Of a stretch of DNA of 18,619 bases, positions 1-7,270 are shown in pieces. The stretch is taken from assembly GCA_949440065.1 (NCBI GenBank), contig CASRZP010000014.1, positions 1-18,619 of the forward strand, written 5' to 3'. Below the pieces are notes generated by a model. The model had not been told where the DNA came from and did not search any database. It saw only the letters and a list, made by a program, of their open reading frames with translations. The DNA is from an uncultured Bacilli bacterium. Its GTDB lineage: Bacteria; Bacillota_I; Bacilli_A; RF39; UBA660. Each line of letters starts with the position of its first letter. Position 1 is the stretch's first letter. The position numbers and the translations under genes are program-made.

Positions 1-447
1 AAAGCATAAAACTTTTTCTTCTAAATGATTTTTAAAATGAGACAAATCATTACTTTTTTCAATACAATTCATTATCGCAGAAATTCTTAAATCTTCTAAG
101 ATATCTTCCCTTAAAAAGTCTTCTACTCTAGATAATGGTAATTCTTGTTTCTTACTAAATTGATAATGTTCATCAATTATATTTTTAATAGAAGATAAAT
201 CTACGTTAGACACATAAGCAAAATAGTTGATATGATAATTTACAATTAGCATTCTTAATAATTCATCATTACTTGTACATCCAACAGCATTAACATCATC
301 TAAAACATATTCCATTACTTTTCTAACTAATGAAATATCAGGAATAATGTGTTCATCCAAAGTACCTTCTTCATCATACATCATACATAAATCATATAAT
401 TTTTTTCCCATTTGTATATAAGGATTGTTTACCCACATATATTGCAT
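1..447 (-). CDS. Unknown protein, N-terminal 149 residues, paralog of its upstream neighbour
   Basis: Partial gene: the reading frame starts at ATG 447 and stays open to the window edge. An AGGTGA ribosome site sits just upstream. I do not recognise the family. The product is predicted to be soluble, mostly helical, rich in Asp, Glu, Leu and Tyr, with no signal peptide or membrane segment in the visible part. It aligns end to end with the first ~150 residues of the product of the gene at 462-1532. Shared elements are a PY-x3-G-x-K-x-Y-x-L block near the N-terminus, an L-x-MLI-x2-YHIN block near residue 80, a following HYQ, and an EDF-x3-D-x-L-x2-LR block. The stop of the upstream paralog lies 14 nt before this start, so the two form a tandem-duplicated operon. 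Function unknown. Confidence 0.75.
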   Translation of the reverse strand, partial: MQYMWVNNPYIQMGKKLYDLCMMYDEEGTLDEHIIPDISLVRKVMEYVLDDVNAVGCTSNDELLRMLIVNYHINYFAYVSNVDLSSIKNIIDEHYQFSKKQELPLSRVEDFLREDILEDLRISAIMNCIEKSNDLSHFKNHLEEKVLCF

Positions 448-461
448 TTTTATCACCTTTT

Positions 462-1532
462 CTATTTTCTTTTATCAAATTTTTTTACATAAGTTTTTTC
501 TTTTTCTTGTAAAACAGCCATTTGTAAGGAAGGGCTATCCAAAACATTATAGAAATCTTTTAAAAAGTAATAGTTGCCTTCAAACTCTTTATCCGATAAT
601 TGATGAATGGCTAATTTGTTCATTAGAGTGTACTCTTCCCTCGTTTTTTTTCCTTGAATGGCTAAGAGGATATATTCATTTTTTAATAAAAGATGTTTTA
701 GCGTTTTATAGCCCTCAGGATTTTTTACCTTCAAGTATTCGATTAAATAATGAAAATAGTTCGTCATCTTTATTTCTTGATAACGTCTTTTAAAGTCGCG
801 ATATGAAACTAGGAAGCAAGAAAAAGTTGATTCATCATTACTATTTTCTAATATTTTCTTTTTTAAGTTTTCTTGTAACTCCTTTAAGCGATAAGGAACT
901 TGGTATTGTTTTAAAATACTATCGCCAAAATCTTTTTGATACATTTCATAAATAGACCAGCCTAATTCACTAGTTAAAGGAAGAATGTTATTCATCTGAT
1001 AAAATCGATAATTTCGTAAAAATTCTTCCACTAACTCTTCAATAACAAGATAATCTTTTTCCATAAACTCATCTATTTTGGAGTGAAATTTACCGAAATA
1101 TCGTTTTAGCAAAGGAGTAAAAAGACGTTCTTTGAAGTTCTCTAAACTATTTAAGTCAATTAATAAAATCATAATATTTTTTCTTAGTTGATCTAGAAAA
1201 TCATGATCACAAAAATCTTCCAGCGAATCGATAAAACTATGGTCCCCTTCCCATTCTTGGTACTGTTTTTCAAGCAAATGGTACCACGTGGCAGGGCTCG
1301 TTTGGTTATAGCGATTGTAACAGTTGATATGATAACTAGAAATTAACATTTTCAATACATCATCAAAAGTTTGGTATCCTAGTTGTTTAGGGTTTGCCAT
1401 TATTCTTTGAATGAGTGATGAACTAATCAAAGATTCTCTAGCGAATGGAATTTGTTCTCTTTTTGATTGCTCATACAAATGATACATTTTTTGACCTAAA
1501 ACTAAATATGGGTCTTCCATAAATATGTACAT
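462..1532 (-). CDS. Unknown 356-aa protein, first of two tandem paralogs
   Basis: I chose ATG 1532: it has a GGGGG ribosome site about 7 nt upstream and aligns with the start of the downstream paralog. The longer frame from ATG 1586 would begin inside the -35 box of the promoter I assign to this gene, so it is unlikely. The product is soluble, helical, rich in aromatic and charged residues, with no signal peptide, membrane segment or recognisable catalytic motif. Conserved with the paralog are DPY-x3-G-x-K-x-Y near residue 7, MLI-x2-YHIN near residue 75, and EDF-x3-D-x-L-x2-LR near residue 120. Positions beyond ~150 cannot be compared because the paralog is cut off. It lies downstream of the tRNA cluster with its own promoter. 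Function unknown. Confidence 0.8.
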   Translation of the reverse strand: MYIFMEDPYLVLGQKMYHLYEQSKREQIPFARESLISSSLIQRIMANPKQLGYQTFDDVLKMLISSYHINCYNRYNQTSPATWYHLLEKQYQEWEGDHSFIDSLEDFCDHDFLDQLRKNIMILLIDLNSLENFKERLFTPLLKRYFGKFHSKIDEFMEKDYLVIEELVEEFLRNYRFYQMNNILPLTSELGWSIYEMYQKDFGDSILKQYQVPYRLKELQENLKKKILENSNDESTFSCFLVSYRDFKRRYQEIKMTNYFHYLIEYLKVKNPEGYKTLKHLLLKNEYILLAIQGKKTREEYTLMNKLAIHQLSDKEFEGNYYFLKDFYNVLDSPSLQMAVLQEKEKTYVKKFDKRK

Positions 1533-1557
1533 ATATTTCCCCCTTTGATGTTTTTCT

Positions 1558-1586
1558 ATTTTACTATTTTTCTTAATAAATAGCAA
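1558..1586 (-). promoter_or_regulatory. Sigma-A-like promoter for the tandem unknown genes
   Basis: On the minus strand, TTGCTA (1586-1581), a 17-nt spacer and TAAAAT (1563-1558) form a good -35/-10 pair. It lies between the tRNA-Glu terminator and the start codon at 1532, and it argues against the upstream ATG at 1586. Confidence 0.6.
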
Positions 1587-1591
1587 GAAAA

Positions 1592-1606
1592 AATGAATTA
1601 TTCATT
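1592..1606. promoter_or_regulatory. Short palindrome just upstream of the -35 box
   Basis: AATGAAT and ATTCATT are perfect 7-nt inverted arms around a single central base, ending 5 nt from the -35 box of the preceding promoter. The position suits an operator, but the sequence is so AT-rich that chance is a serious alternative. Confidence 0.2.
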
Positions 1607-1620
1607 CCTTTAAAAGACAA

Positions 1621-1644
1621 AATAAAAACCCTCGTAATAAGGGT
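1621..1644 (-). terminator. Intrinsic terminator of the tRNA cluster
   Basis: On the minus strand, ACCCT (1644-1640), a 7-nt loop and AGGGT (1632-1628) form a hairpin followed by TTTTTATTTT. It lies 12 nt beyond the CCA end of tRNA-Glu. Confidence 0.7.
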
Positions 1645-1656
1645 AAATTTACAACA

Positions 1657-1733
1657 TGGTGACCAGTACGGGATTCGGACCCGTGAATGCCGCCGTGAAA
1701 GGGCGGTGTGTTAAGCCACTTCACCAACTGGCC
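1657..1733 (-). tRNA. tRNA-Glu (anticodon TTC)
   Basis: The cloverleaf folds cleanly. The acceptor stem GGCCAGT pairs with ACTGGTC, the anticodon stem CCGCC/GGCGG encloses the loop CTTTCAC, and the T-stem ACGGG/CCCGT encloses TCCGAAT. CCA is encoded. The T-loop has C instead of the nearly universal U at position 55, whereas the other three tRNAs here have the normal TTC. It is the last gene of a three-tRNA unit and decodes GAA/GAG. Confidence 0.95.
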
Positions 1734-1736
1734 ATA

Positions 1737-1813
1737 TGGCGCCTCAACTAGGACTTGAACCTAGGACCCCTTGATTAACAGTCAAGTGCTCTAACCAACT
1801 GAGCTATTGAGGC
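1737..1813 (-). tRNA. tRNA-Asn (anticodon GTT)
   Basis: The acceptor stem GCCTCAA pairs with TTGAGGC. The anticodon stem CTTGA/TCAAG encloses CTGTTAA, and the T-loop is a normal TTCAAGT. CCA is encoded. It is the middle gene of the cluster, 3 nt from tRNA-Glu and 8 nt from tRNA-Ile, so the three are probably processed from one transcript. Confidence 0.96.
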
Positions 1814-1821
1814 ATTATTAA

Positions 1822-1898
<77 letters not shown>

Positions 1899-1928
1899 AT
1901 TTTTCTCTTTTTTCCTTGGCACTATTTC

Positions 1929-1957
1929 ATTCTACAATAAGTTTTCCAATAATGCAA
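1929..1957 (-). promoter_or_regulatory. Promoter of the tRNA-Ile/Asn/Glu cluster
   Basis: Minus strand: TTGCAT (1957-1952), exactly 17 nt, then TAGAAT (1934-1929), about 30 nt upstream of the tRNA-Ile 5' end. This is a near-consensus sigma-A promoter for a stable-RNA unit. Confidence 0.7.
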
Positions 1958-2070
1958 GTTATTTTTAAAAATTTTTAGAAAAATATGTAGCTCTATCTAC
2001 AGTATTCCCCAAAACAATAAATAAATTACTACAAAATTATCATTAACGCAAGCTTTTTTCATTAAACCAT

Positions 2071-2096
2071 GAAAAAAGTAGCATTTAATACTACTT
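2071..2096 (-). terminator. Intrinsic terminator of the P-type ATPase gene
   Basis: Minus strand: AAGTAG (2096-2091), a 9-nt loop and CTACTT (2081-2076) followed by more T residues, about 25 nt beyond the ATPase stop codon. Confidence 0.65.
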
Positions 2097-2121
2097 ATGA
2101 TTATCTTTCTATTTTAGAACA

Positions 2122-4464
2122 CTATCTTAAAAATTCATTAGATTTCGGATGCAATAATCGTTTGGCATACCAATCAACATGCTTAATTAAGAAACGATAG
2201 CAATAAATTGATTCAATAATTAATAATACTAACACAATCCCCCATACGATGGGAAGTAAAACAATATTAAATAAGTTATAAAACACAATAATCGCTACAA
2301 TAAAAATAGACAACATACTAAAGAACAATATTTTTCTTAATAAATTAAACGGTTGACTAATATGGTGAAGTAACATAAAGCCAATAGATGCCGTAATCAA
2401 TACAGACATGGTCGAACTAATCTCATAAGATAAAGAGAATAATTGACTAAGAATAGAAATCATAATGATATTAAGTACAATGGTTAATGAAGCAGGTAAC
2501 GCCTTTGACACAACGTTAATAAAGAAATGTCCTTTGATTTTTTCTTTGTTTGATTCTAGTGCTAAGATAAAAGATGGTATTCCAATCGTTACAACACTAA
2601 TTAAGGATAATTGAATTGGCATAAATGGGTACGACATGCTAGTAAATAAAATCAATACCGATAGCAAAAAGGAAAAAATTGTTTTTACCAAAAATAAACT
2701 TGCTGAACGCTGAATATTGTTAATAGTTCTTCTACCTTCAAAAACAACATGTGGCATGGCACTAAAATCAGAATTTAACAATACAAGTTGACTCACATTT
2801 CTTGCTGCTTCACTTCCATTTCCCATCGCAATCGAACAATCGGACTCTTTTAAAGCTAAGACATCGTTTACTCCATCTCCCGTCATAGCTACGGTATGCC
2901 CTTTTTGTTGTAACGCTTTTACGATTTGCTGCTTTTGTTTTGGAGCAACCCTTCCAAAAACCGTGTATTCATCTACTTGATTTAACCAAGTGTCATCTTG
3001 TTGGCTACTACAATCAATGAATTTTTCTACTTCTAAACCTGCTTTTTTGGCGATATGATACACGGTATTTACATCATCTCCCGAAATAATTTTAAGGTCG
3101 ACGTTTTGTTTTTTAAAATAAGATAAGGTCTTTTTCGCTGAATTTTTTATTTTATCTTGAAGTAAAATAATAGCTAAAGCTAAAGAATTAGTAAACTCAT
3201 CTTTTTCCATTTTTCCTCTTGCCAACACTAAAACTCGATTATTTTTCGCATATTCTACTATTTTTTCATCTAAAGAATGGTCTTTTTTCTCTAGAACAAA
3301 CTCCTTAGCACCAAGAAAATACGTATACCCATCTTCTAAGGTCACACCTGAACGTTTTTTAGCTGAGGAAAAGGGGTATTTTTTGACTACCTTGGGAATG
3401 GTTTTGGGTAAATAATAATTGGATAACGCCATCGCAGTAGGATTTTTATCTTCCAAAGCTTTGGTAATGGTACCTAGTATTTCTTTAACATCCACTTTGT
3501 TATCTAACACGACAAGATCAACTACTTCCATAACCCCTTCGGTAATCGTTCCTGTTTTATCTAAACAAAGAACATCCACTCTAGCAAGAGTTTCGATGCA
3601 ATATAATTCTTGCACTAAGACTTTAAATTTCGCTAAACGCATAACACTAACAGCTAAAACGGTACTTGTTAATAAGATTAGACCTTCTGGAATCATACCA
3701 ATTAAGGCAGCAACGGTATGAAGTATGCAATCGGTAATATTACTATCTGGTAAGAAATACTCACGATAAAAAAGTAAGATAGCTAAAGGAAAAATGAAAA
3801 TAGAAATGAGTTTTAAAATGCTATTTAAGGAATGCATAATTTCAGAATTTACTTTTTTTACATACTTAGCACCACTAGAAATTTGAGAAGTATAATTGTC
3901 TTCTCCAACGTGTCTTATTTGTGCTTTAGTATGTCCTAAAACAATGAAACTTCCTGATTTTAATAAATCATTTTGGTGTTTTTCTAAAGCATCTGCTTCA
4001 CCAGTAATAAAAGATTCGTTTACTTCCACATCTCCTTCTAAGATAATAGAATCAGCGATAACTTGATCACCTAGTTCATAAACAATTAAATCATCAAGAA
4101 CAACTTCATTAACGTCAATTTCAATTTGTCTTCCATCACGTATGACTTTGGCTTTATTACTAGCTAAAACAGCTAATTTATCAATAGTTTTCTTCGCATG
4201 AATTTCTTGAAAGATACTAATTAAAGTATTGCAAAAAATAATTCCTAAAAAAGTTAAATTTTTATAAGATCCAACAATAAAAACAGCTATTCCTAATAGT
4301 AAATTAATGATATTGAATAAAGTAATTACATTATTTAAAATAATTTGACAAATGCTTTTGGTAGGAACTGTAGTATCATAGTTTACTAATCCATCATTAA
4401 TTCGTTTTTCGACTTCTTCTATGGTTAGTCCTGTTTCTATATTCGTTCTTTGATATTTTTCCAT
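2122..4464 (-). CDS. Cation-transporting P-type ATPase, CtpE-like
   Basis: 780-aa integral membrane pump that couples ATP hydrolysis to cation movement across the cytoplasmic membrane. Motifs in order: membrane helices around residues 40-85; actuator-domain TGEA at 154-157 (TGES-type); PEGL in the M4 helix at 259-262, where ions bind; the phosphorylated Asp302 in DKTGT; and the hinge motif TGDGVND at 528-534. About six further helices follow residue 580. The LVQEL...ARVDVLCLDKTG context resembles the mycobacterial CtpE group, for which calcium transport has been reported. There is no N-terminal metal-binding CxxC domain, which argues against a copper or zinc pump. The substrate (Ca2+ or another cation) is inferred only. 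ATG 4464 follows an AGGTG ribosome site. The gene is monocistronic, with its own promoter and terminator, and is divergent from tRNA-Lys. Confidence 0.92.
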   Translation of the reverse strand: MEKYQRTNIETGLTIEEVEKRINDGLVNYDTTVPTKSICQIILNNVITLFNIINLLLGIAVFIVGSYKNLTFLGIIFCNTLISIFQEIHAKKTIDKLAVLASNKAKVIRDGRQIEIDVNEVVLDDLIVYELGDQVIADSIILEGDVEVNESFITGEADALEKHQNDLLKSGSFIVLGHTKAQIRHVGEDNYTSQISSGAKYVKKVNSEIMHSLNSILKLISIFIFPLAILLFYREYFLPDSNITDCILHTVAALIGMIPEGLILLTSTVLAVSVMRLAKFKVLVQELYCIETLARVDVLCLDKTGTITEGVMEVVDLVVLDNKVDVKEILGTITKALEDKNPTAMALSNYYLPKTIPKVVKKYPFSSAKKRSGVTLEDGYTYFLGAKEFVLEKKDHSLDEKIVEYAKNNRVLVLARGKMEKDEFTNSLALAIILLQDKIKNSAKKTLSYFKKQNVDLKIISGDDVNTVYHIAKKAGLEVEKFIDCSSQQDDTWLNQVDEYTVFGRVAPKQKQQIVKALQQKGHTVAMTGDGVNDVLALKESDCSIAMGNGSEAARNVSQLVLLNSDFSAMPHVVFEGRRTINNIQRSASLFLVKTIFSFLLSVLILFTSMSYPFMPIQLSLISVVTIGIPSFILALESNKEKIKGHFFINVVSKALPASLTIVLNIIMISILSQLFSLSYEISSTMSVLITASIGFMLLHHISQPFNLLRKILFFSMLSIFIVAIIVFYNLFNIVLLPIVWGIVLVLLIIESIYCYRFLIKHVDWYAKRLLHPKSNEFLR

Positions 4465-4501
4465 TAGTATTTCACCTACTTTTTGTATTTGCTTTAATAT
4501 T

Positions 4502-4530
4502 ATTCTATCGCTAAAGTGGAAGATTGTATA
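4502..4530 (-). promoter_or_regulatory. Candidate promoter of the P-type ATPase gene
   Basis: Minus strand: TATACA (4530-4525), a 17-nt spacer and TAGAAT (4507-4502), about 38 nt before the start codon. The -35 box matches consensus at four of six bases. Confidence 0.45.
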
Positions 4531-4572
4531 GAAAAATTTTTAATTTAGGTATTCCTTTCTTAGGCTTTTTAT

Positions 4573-4580
4573 GTTACAAT
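4573..4580 (+). promoter_or_regulatory. Extended -10 promoter of tRNA-Lys
   Basis: TGTTACAAT carries a TGn extension and a TACAAT -10 box, ending 21 nt before the tRNA 5' end. The matching -35 region (TTCCTT at 4552-4557) is weak, which is typical for extended -10 promoters. Confidence 0.5.
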
Positions 4581-4601
4581 GAATGAGTCATTAGAAATTA
4601 T

Positions 4602-4677
4602 GGGCTGTTAGCTCAGTTGGTAGAGCAACTGACTCTTAATCAGTGGGTCTAGGGTTCGAATCCCTAACAGCCCACCA
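4602..4677 (+). tRNA. tRNA-Lys (anticodon CTT)
   Basis: 76 nt with encoded CCA. The acceptor stem GGGCTGT pairs with ACAGCCC. The anticodon stem ACTGA/TCAGT encloses CTCTTAA, giving anticodon CTT, which reads AAG. The T-loop is a normal TTCGAAT. It is the only plus-strand gene in the window, divergent from the ATPase gene and convergent with the small membrane-protein gene at 4773-5123. Confidence 0.95.
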
Positions 4678-4690
4678 TAATGGAATAGTA

Positions 4691-4719
4691 AAATCTAGAA
4701 AATTCTCTAGATTTTTTTT
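4691..4719 (+). terminator. Intrinsic terminator of tRNA-Lys
   Basis: A perfect 9-bp stem, AAATCTAGA/TCTAGATTT, with a 6-nt loop runs into an eight-T tract 13 nt beyond the CCA end. The hairpin is near-symmetric and may also help stop transcription arriving from the convergent gene. Confidence 0.75.
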
Positions 4720-4721
4720 CT

Positions 4722-4747
4722 TATAAAAAGACGAATGGCTCGCCTTT
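4722..4747 (-). terminator. Intrinsic terminator of the two-gene membrane-protein operon
   Basis: Minus strand: AAAGGCGA (4747-4740), a 5-nt loop and TCGTCTTT (4734-4727), an 8-bp stem with one G-U pair, followed by TT. It lies about 25 nt beyond the stop of the gene ending at 4773. Confidence 0.6.
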
Positions 4748-4772
4748 AAAATATTAGTTTCTACTTTCTCTT

Positions 4773-5123
4773 TTAATTTAGCATCGGATCAAAGTCTTTT
4801 AGCATAACTCCTCCTAAAATACCATTTTCATATTGAAAAGTAAAAGTCATACTAGATGTATCATAATATAAATTTTTAATTTTTTTGTTCTTTTGATATA
4901 AATTAAGTAACTCTCTCATCGACTCTACTTTTTTGGTGTCCTCCATTGCTTTAATATGATTACTTTTCATTAACTCTTCTACTCCTTTATCTACATCAGT
5001 TTTGTTGTCTTGATAAATTTGCTGTACAAAAGAAGCTTTAGATTGTTTTGGATAAAAGATAAAAGTAACTCCTCCTAGTAATAAAGCAATTAAACCAACG
5101 ACGACTAAGATTTTCTTTTTCAT
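4773..5123 (-). CDS. Small single-pass membrane-anchored protein, unknown
   Basis: 116 aa. Residues 1-3 are Lys, followed by one hydrophobic helix (about 5-23), then a charged extracytoplasmic tail of ~90 residues. That tail has a helical, Lys/Asp/Glu-rich middle and an aromatic end (YYDTSSMTFTFQYENG). There is no lipobox cysteine, so it is probably an N-terminally anchored protein rather than a lipoprotein; a cleavable signal peptide is possible. Its ribosome site (GGAAGGAT) lies inside the end of the upstream gene and only 3 nt separate the two genes, so they are very likely translated together. Function not recognised. Confidence 0.75.
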   Translation of the reverse strand: MKKKILVVVGLIALLLGGVTFIFYPKQSKASFVQQIYQDNKTDVDKGVEELMKSNHIKAMEDTKKVESMRELLNLYQKNKKIKNLYYDTSSMTFTFQYENGILGGVMLKDFDPMLN

Positions 5124-5126
5124 CTT

Positions 5127-5972
5127 TTATCCTTCCACTACTTTTGTTTCGCTATTTACTTCTAATTTTTCTTCTCTTTTTCCAAAAACCTTATAAATGA
5201 TAAAAGAAATAATCGATAAGGCAATTAAAATATAACCATAATGGCTTAACGAACTCATGGATAACTGAATACCATTTTCTTGTGCCACACTGGTAATTAT
5301 CATCCCAATGACAAAAGATAACACACTATAGATGACACCTACAATAAACGAAGCAAGCGAAAAATTAAACAACCATCCATAATAATTTTTCTTTAACAAG
5401 CAAATGATGATAATACACACAACAACTATACTAATGATAATTCCTTTAAACGTATCTCCTGTTAAAAAACGGTAACCATCAAGAACAATTTTAGCTTCCC
5501 CACTAATGCTATTTTTCATTTCTTTGATGTTTTCATTTACTGTCTTATTTAATTCATCACTCGATACTAAATCTAAGATTTGATTTTTATCACTTTCTGA
5601 TAAAGTAATACCATACTCTTTTAAAATAACCTCATTTTCGTTAATTAAGGTCTCTACTTCCTTTTGAATATCTATCGATAATTCATTTTTCTCTGTTGTT
5701 AAGACTTCTAATAGTTCATCATAATACTTTTCCATCAATTTCTTAATACTTGTATTATTATTTAACTCTTTTTCTATTTTTTCTACTACTTCATGAGAAA
5801 TTGATTCCTTCGTTGACTCTTCTACTACTTTTACCAAATTATTTTTTATTTCATTTTTCACTAGTCCATCAGCAGTATCCATCAGTAATCCTTTAGCACT
5901 CAAGCTAACACCAAGAATTCCTAATAAGAAAATCATACCTAATGTTAAAATAAACGTAATCAACTTTTTCAT
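5127..5972 (-). CDS. Four-helix membrane protein with an acidic extracytoplasmic domain, unknown
   Basis: 281 aa from ATG 5972, chosen because a GAGGTG ribosome site precedes it and a typical Lys-Lys-hydrophobic N-terminus follows. The frame extends 24 codons upstream to ATG 6044, but that stretch overlaps the likely promoter. Residues 4-25 form a first membrane helix. Residues ~28-170 form a Glu/Lys/Asn-rich, strongly helical extracytoplasmic region. Three more helices follow at about 175-194, 199-228 and 245-263, then a short charged tail. I see no enzymatic motif. First gene of a two-gene operon with the small anchored protein, directly downstream of ddl but separated from it by a terminator and a new promoter. 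A cell-envelope role is only a guess from location. Confidence 0.75.
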   Translation of the reverse strand: MKKLITFILTLGMIFLLGILGVSLSAKGLLMDTADGLVKNEIKNNLVKVVEESTKESISHEVVEKIEKELNNNTSIKKLMEKYYDELLEVLTTEKNELSIDIQKEVETLINENEVILKEYGITLSESDKNQILDLVSSDELNKTVNENIKEMKNSISGEAKIVLDGYRFLTGDTFKGIIISIVVVCIIIICLLKKNYYGWLFNFSLASFIVGVIYSVLSFVIGMIITSVAQENGIQLSMSSLSHYGYILIALSIISFIIYKVFGKREEKLEVNSETKVVEG

Positions 5973-6002
5973 TTTTTCACCTCTAACACCATTTATACCA
6001 CT

Positions 6003-6030
6003 AGTATAAAGCAAACTTTTCCATTTGCAA
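6003..6030 (-). promoter_or_regulatory. Promoter of the two membrane-protein genes
   Basis: Minus strand: TTGCAA (6030-6025), 16 nt, then TATACT (6008-6003), about 30 nt before the start at 5972. The -35 box begins immediately after the T-rich end of the ddl terminator. Confidence 0.6.
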
Positions 6031-6059
6031 AGAAAAAAGTGCAAAGTTTTTAAGCACTT
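6031..6059 (-). terminator. Terminator of the hydrolase-murF-ddl operon
   Basis: Minus strand: AAGTGC (6059-6054), an 11-nt loop and GCACTT (6042-6037), followed by TTTTCT. The hairpin starts directly after the ddl stop codon. Confidence 0.65.
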
Positions 6060-7259
6060 TTATCCTTTGTATCCTTTTATTCCTTTATTTCCTTTTAAAC
6101 TAGAAAAACCTTGTAAAATATTACTATCAAAAGAATGCACTTTACCTACTCGCTTTTTATAATCTTTAATGGCAATATTGATAATATCATCTAACAATTC
6201 GGTATATGTTTTTCCTTTAGGCTCCCATAAGTAAAAGGCTAAGCTTCCTGGAATGGAATTTACTTCGTTTATATAGACTTTATTTTTTTTGCTATCGATT
6301 AGAAAGTCGATTCGACAAACTCCACTACTTCCTAATGAACGAAAAGCGCAAATAGCAATATCTTCGATTTCTTCTACTAACTCTTCTGATAAATCAGCAG
6401 GAATCTTTCTTGCTGTTTGTAGCATTCCTTTAGAAGGTGTTTTCACACTACCTTTGCTTTTACTATTTCCAATGTATTTATCTTCGTAAGTTAGAAAATC
6501 TTTTTTCGGTACTACTTCTTCGATAACGCTTACTTCTTGATGCTCGTAGTTTCCTAGTACACTAATGTTGACTTCTTTTAAGTTTTCTACTATTTCTTCT
6601 ACAACAATTCTACTATCATAAATAATGGCATTTTCAATGGCATCTTGTAATTCATCCGTGTTTTTAGCCACTTGTATTCCTACACTACTACCTAATGTCG
6701 CAGGTTTAATAATAACTGGATAGTTTAATTTTTTAATGTTTTCTAATACGGCTTCTTTATTTAATTTATAATCAATATCATAAAACCATTTATATTTGGC
6801 AAGTGGTAGGTTTTCTCCTTTAAAAATTTCTTTCATGTAAATTTTATCTTGCCCAGTAACGGATGCATACACATTACTTCCTGTATATGGAATACCAATG
6901 GAATGCAAGTATCCTTGTAAAACACCATCTTCTACATTCGTCCCATGAACAATAGGAAACGCTAAGTCAATGGTCTTAATCACTCTTGAGAAGAACCCCT
7001 TAGTCTTTAAGACAAATTCTCCTCTACGATGATATAAAACAACATTTTTCGCATATTTTTTAATTAAATCCATATCTTGAAATGTTTCGATATCTTTTAA
7101 CATTTCTCCCGTGTACCACTCACGATCTTTGGTAATGTAAATGGGAATAATTTCATATTTTTCTGTATCCATTTTGTTCATCGCCTGAATGGCTGAGATA
7201 ATACTTACCTCATGTTCAACACTTTCTCCCCCAAAAATTACTCCTACACGAATACGCAT
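6060..7259 (-). CDS. ddl: D-alanine--D-alanine ligase
   Basis: 399 aa, cytoplasmic. Joins two D-Ala using ATP to give the dipeptide that MurF adds to the peptidoglycan precursor. Seen: N-terminal GGES (10-13), HGTNVEDG (105-112), ATP-grasp IKPATLGSSVG (184-194), RIDF (316-319) and metal-binding NEVNS (331-335). The end of the active site reads IPGSLAFYLW rather than the classical MPGFT type, a variant I recall from other Firmicutes ligases. It is longer than the usual 340-370 aa; the excess includes a C-terminal tail of K-G-x units encoded by 9-nt repeats. Start ATG 7259 has a perfect AGGAGG site. It lies 11 nt after murF in the same operon. D-Ala-D-Lac specificity cannot be excluded by eye, but no vanH/vanX neighbours are present. 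Confidence 0.93.
   Translation of the reverse strand: MRIRVGVIFGGESVEHEVSIISAIQAMNKMDTEKYEIIPIYITKDREWYTGEMLKDIETFQDMDLIKKYAKNVVLYHRRGEFVLKTKGFFSRVIKTIDLAFPIVHGTNVEDGVLQGYLHSIGIPYTGSNVYASVTGQDKIYMKEIFKGENLPLAKYKWFYDIDYKLNKEAVLENIKKLNYPVIIKPATLGSSVGIQVAKNTDELQDAIENAIIYDSRIVVEEIVENLKEVNISVLGNYEHQEVSVIEEVVPKKDFLTYEDKYIGNSKSKGSVKTPSKGMLQTARKIPADLSEELVEEIEDIAICAFRSLGSSGVCRIDFLIDSKKNKVYINEVNSIPGSLAFYLWEPKGKTYTELLDDIINIAIKDYKKRVGKVHSFDSNILQGFSSLKGNKGIKGYKG
6063..6095 (-). repeat. 9-nt tandem repeat at the 3' end of ddl
   Basis: Minus strand: three near-identical 9-nt units of the form AAAGGAnnn plus a final AAAGGA, directly before the stop codon. They encode KGN-KGI-KGY-KG. Changes in copy number would keep the frame and only change the length of the basic tail. 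Confidence 0.75.
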
Positions 7260-7270
7260 ACTTTATCCTC

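Noticed and set aside
1533..1586. Extension of the 356-aa unknown protein to ATG 1586
   Set aside because: The extension would start inside the -35 box of a good promoter, has no ribosome site and has no counterpart in the paralog; ATG 1532 follows GGGGG.
2054..2077. TTTTTTCAT/ATGAAAAAA inverted repeat beside the ATPase terminator
   Set aside because: Perfect but almost entirely A and T with a short loop; probably part of the terminator region, or chance in AT-rich DNA.
6060..7259. Vancomycin-resistance-type D-Ala-D-Lac ligase
   Set aside because: The active-site end is unusual, but it lies beside murF and no vanH, vanX or vanRS-like genes are present. Ordinary Ddl is the simpler reading.
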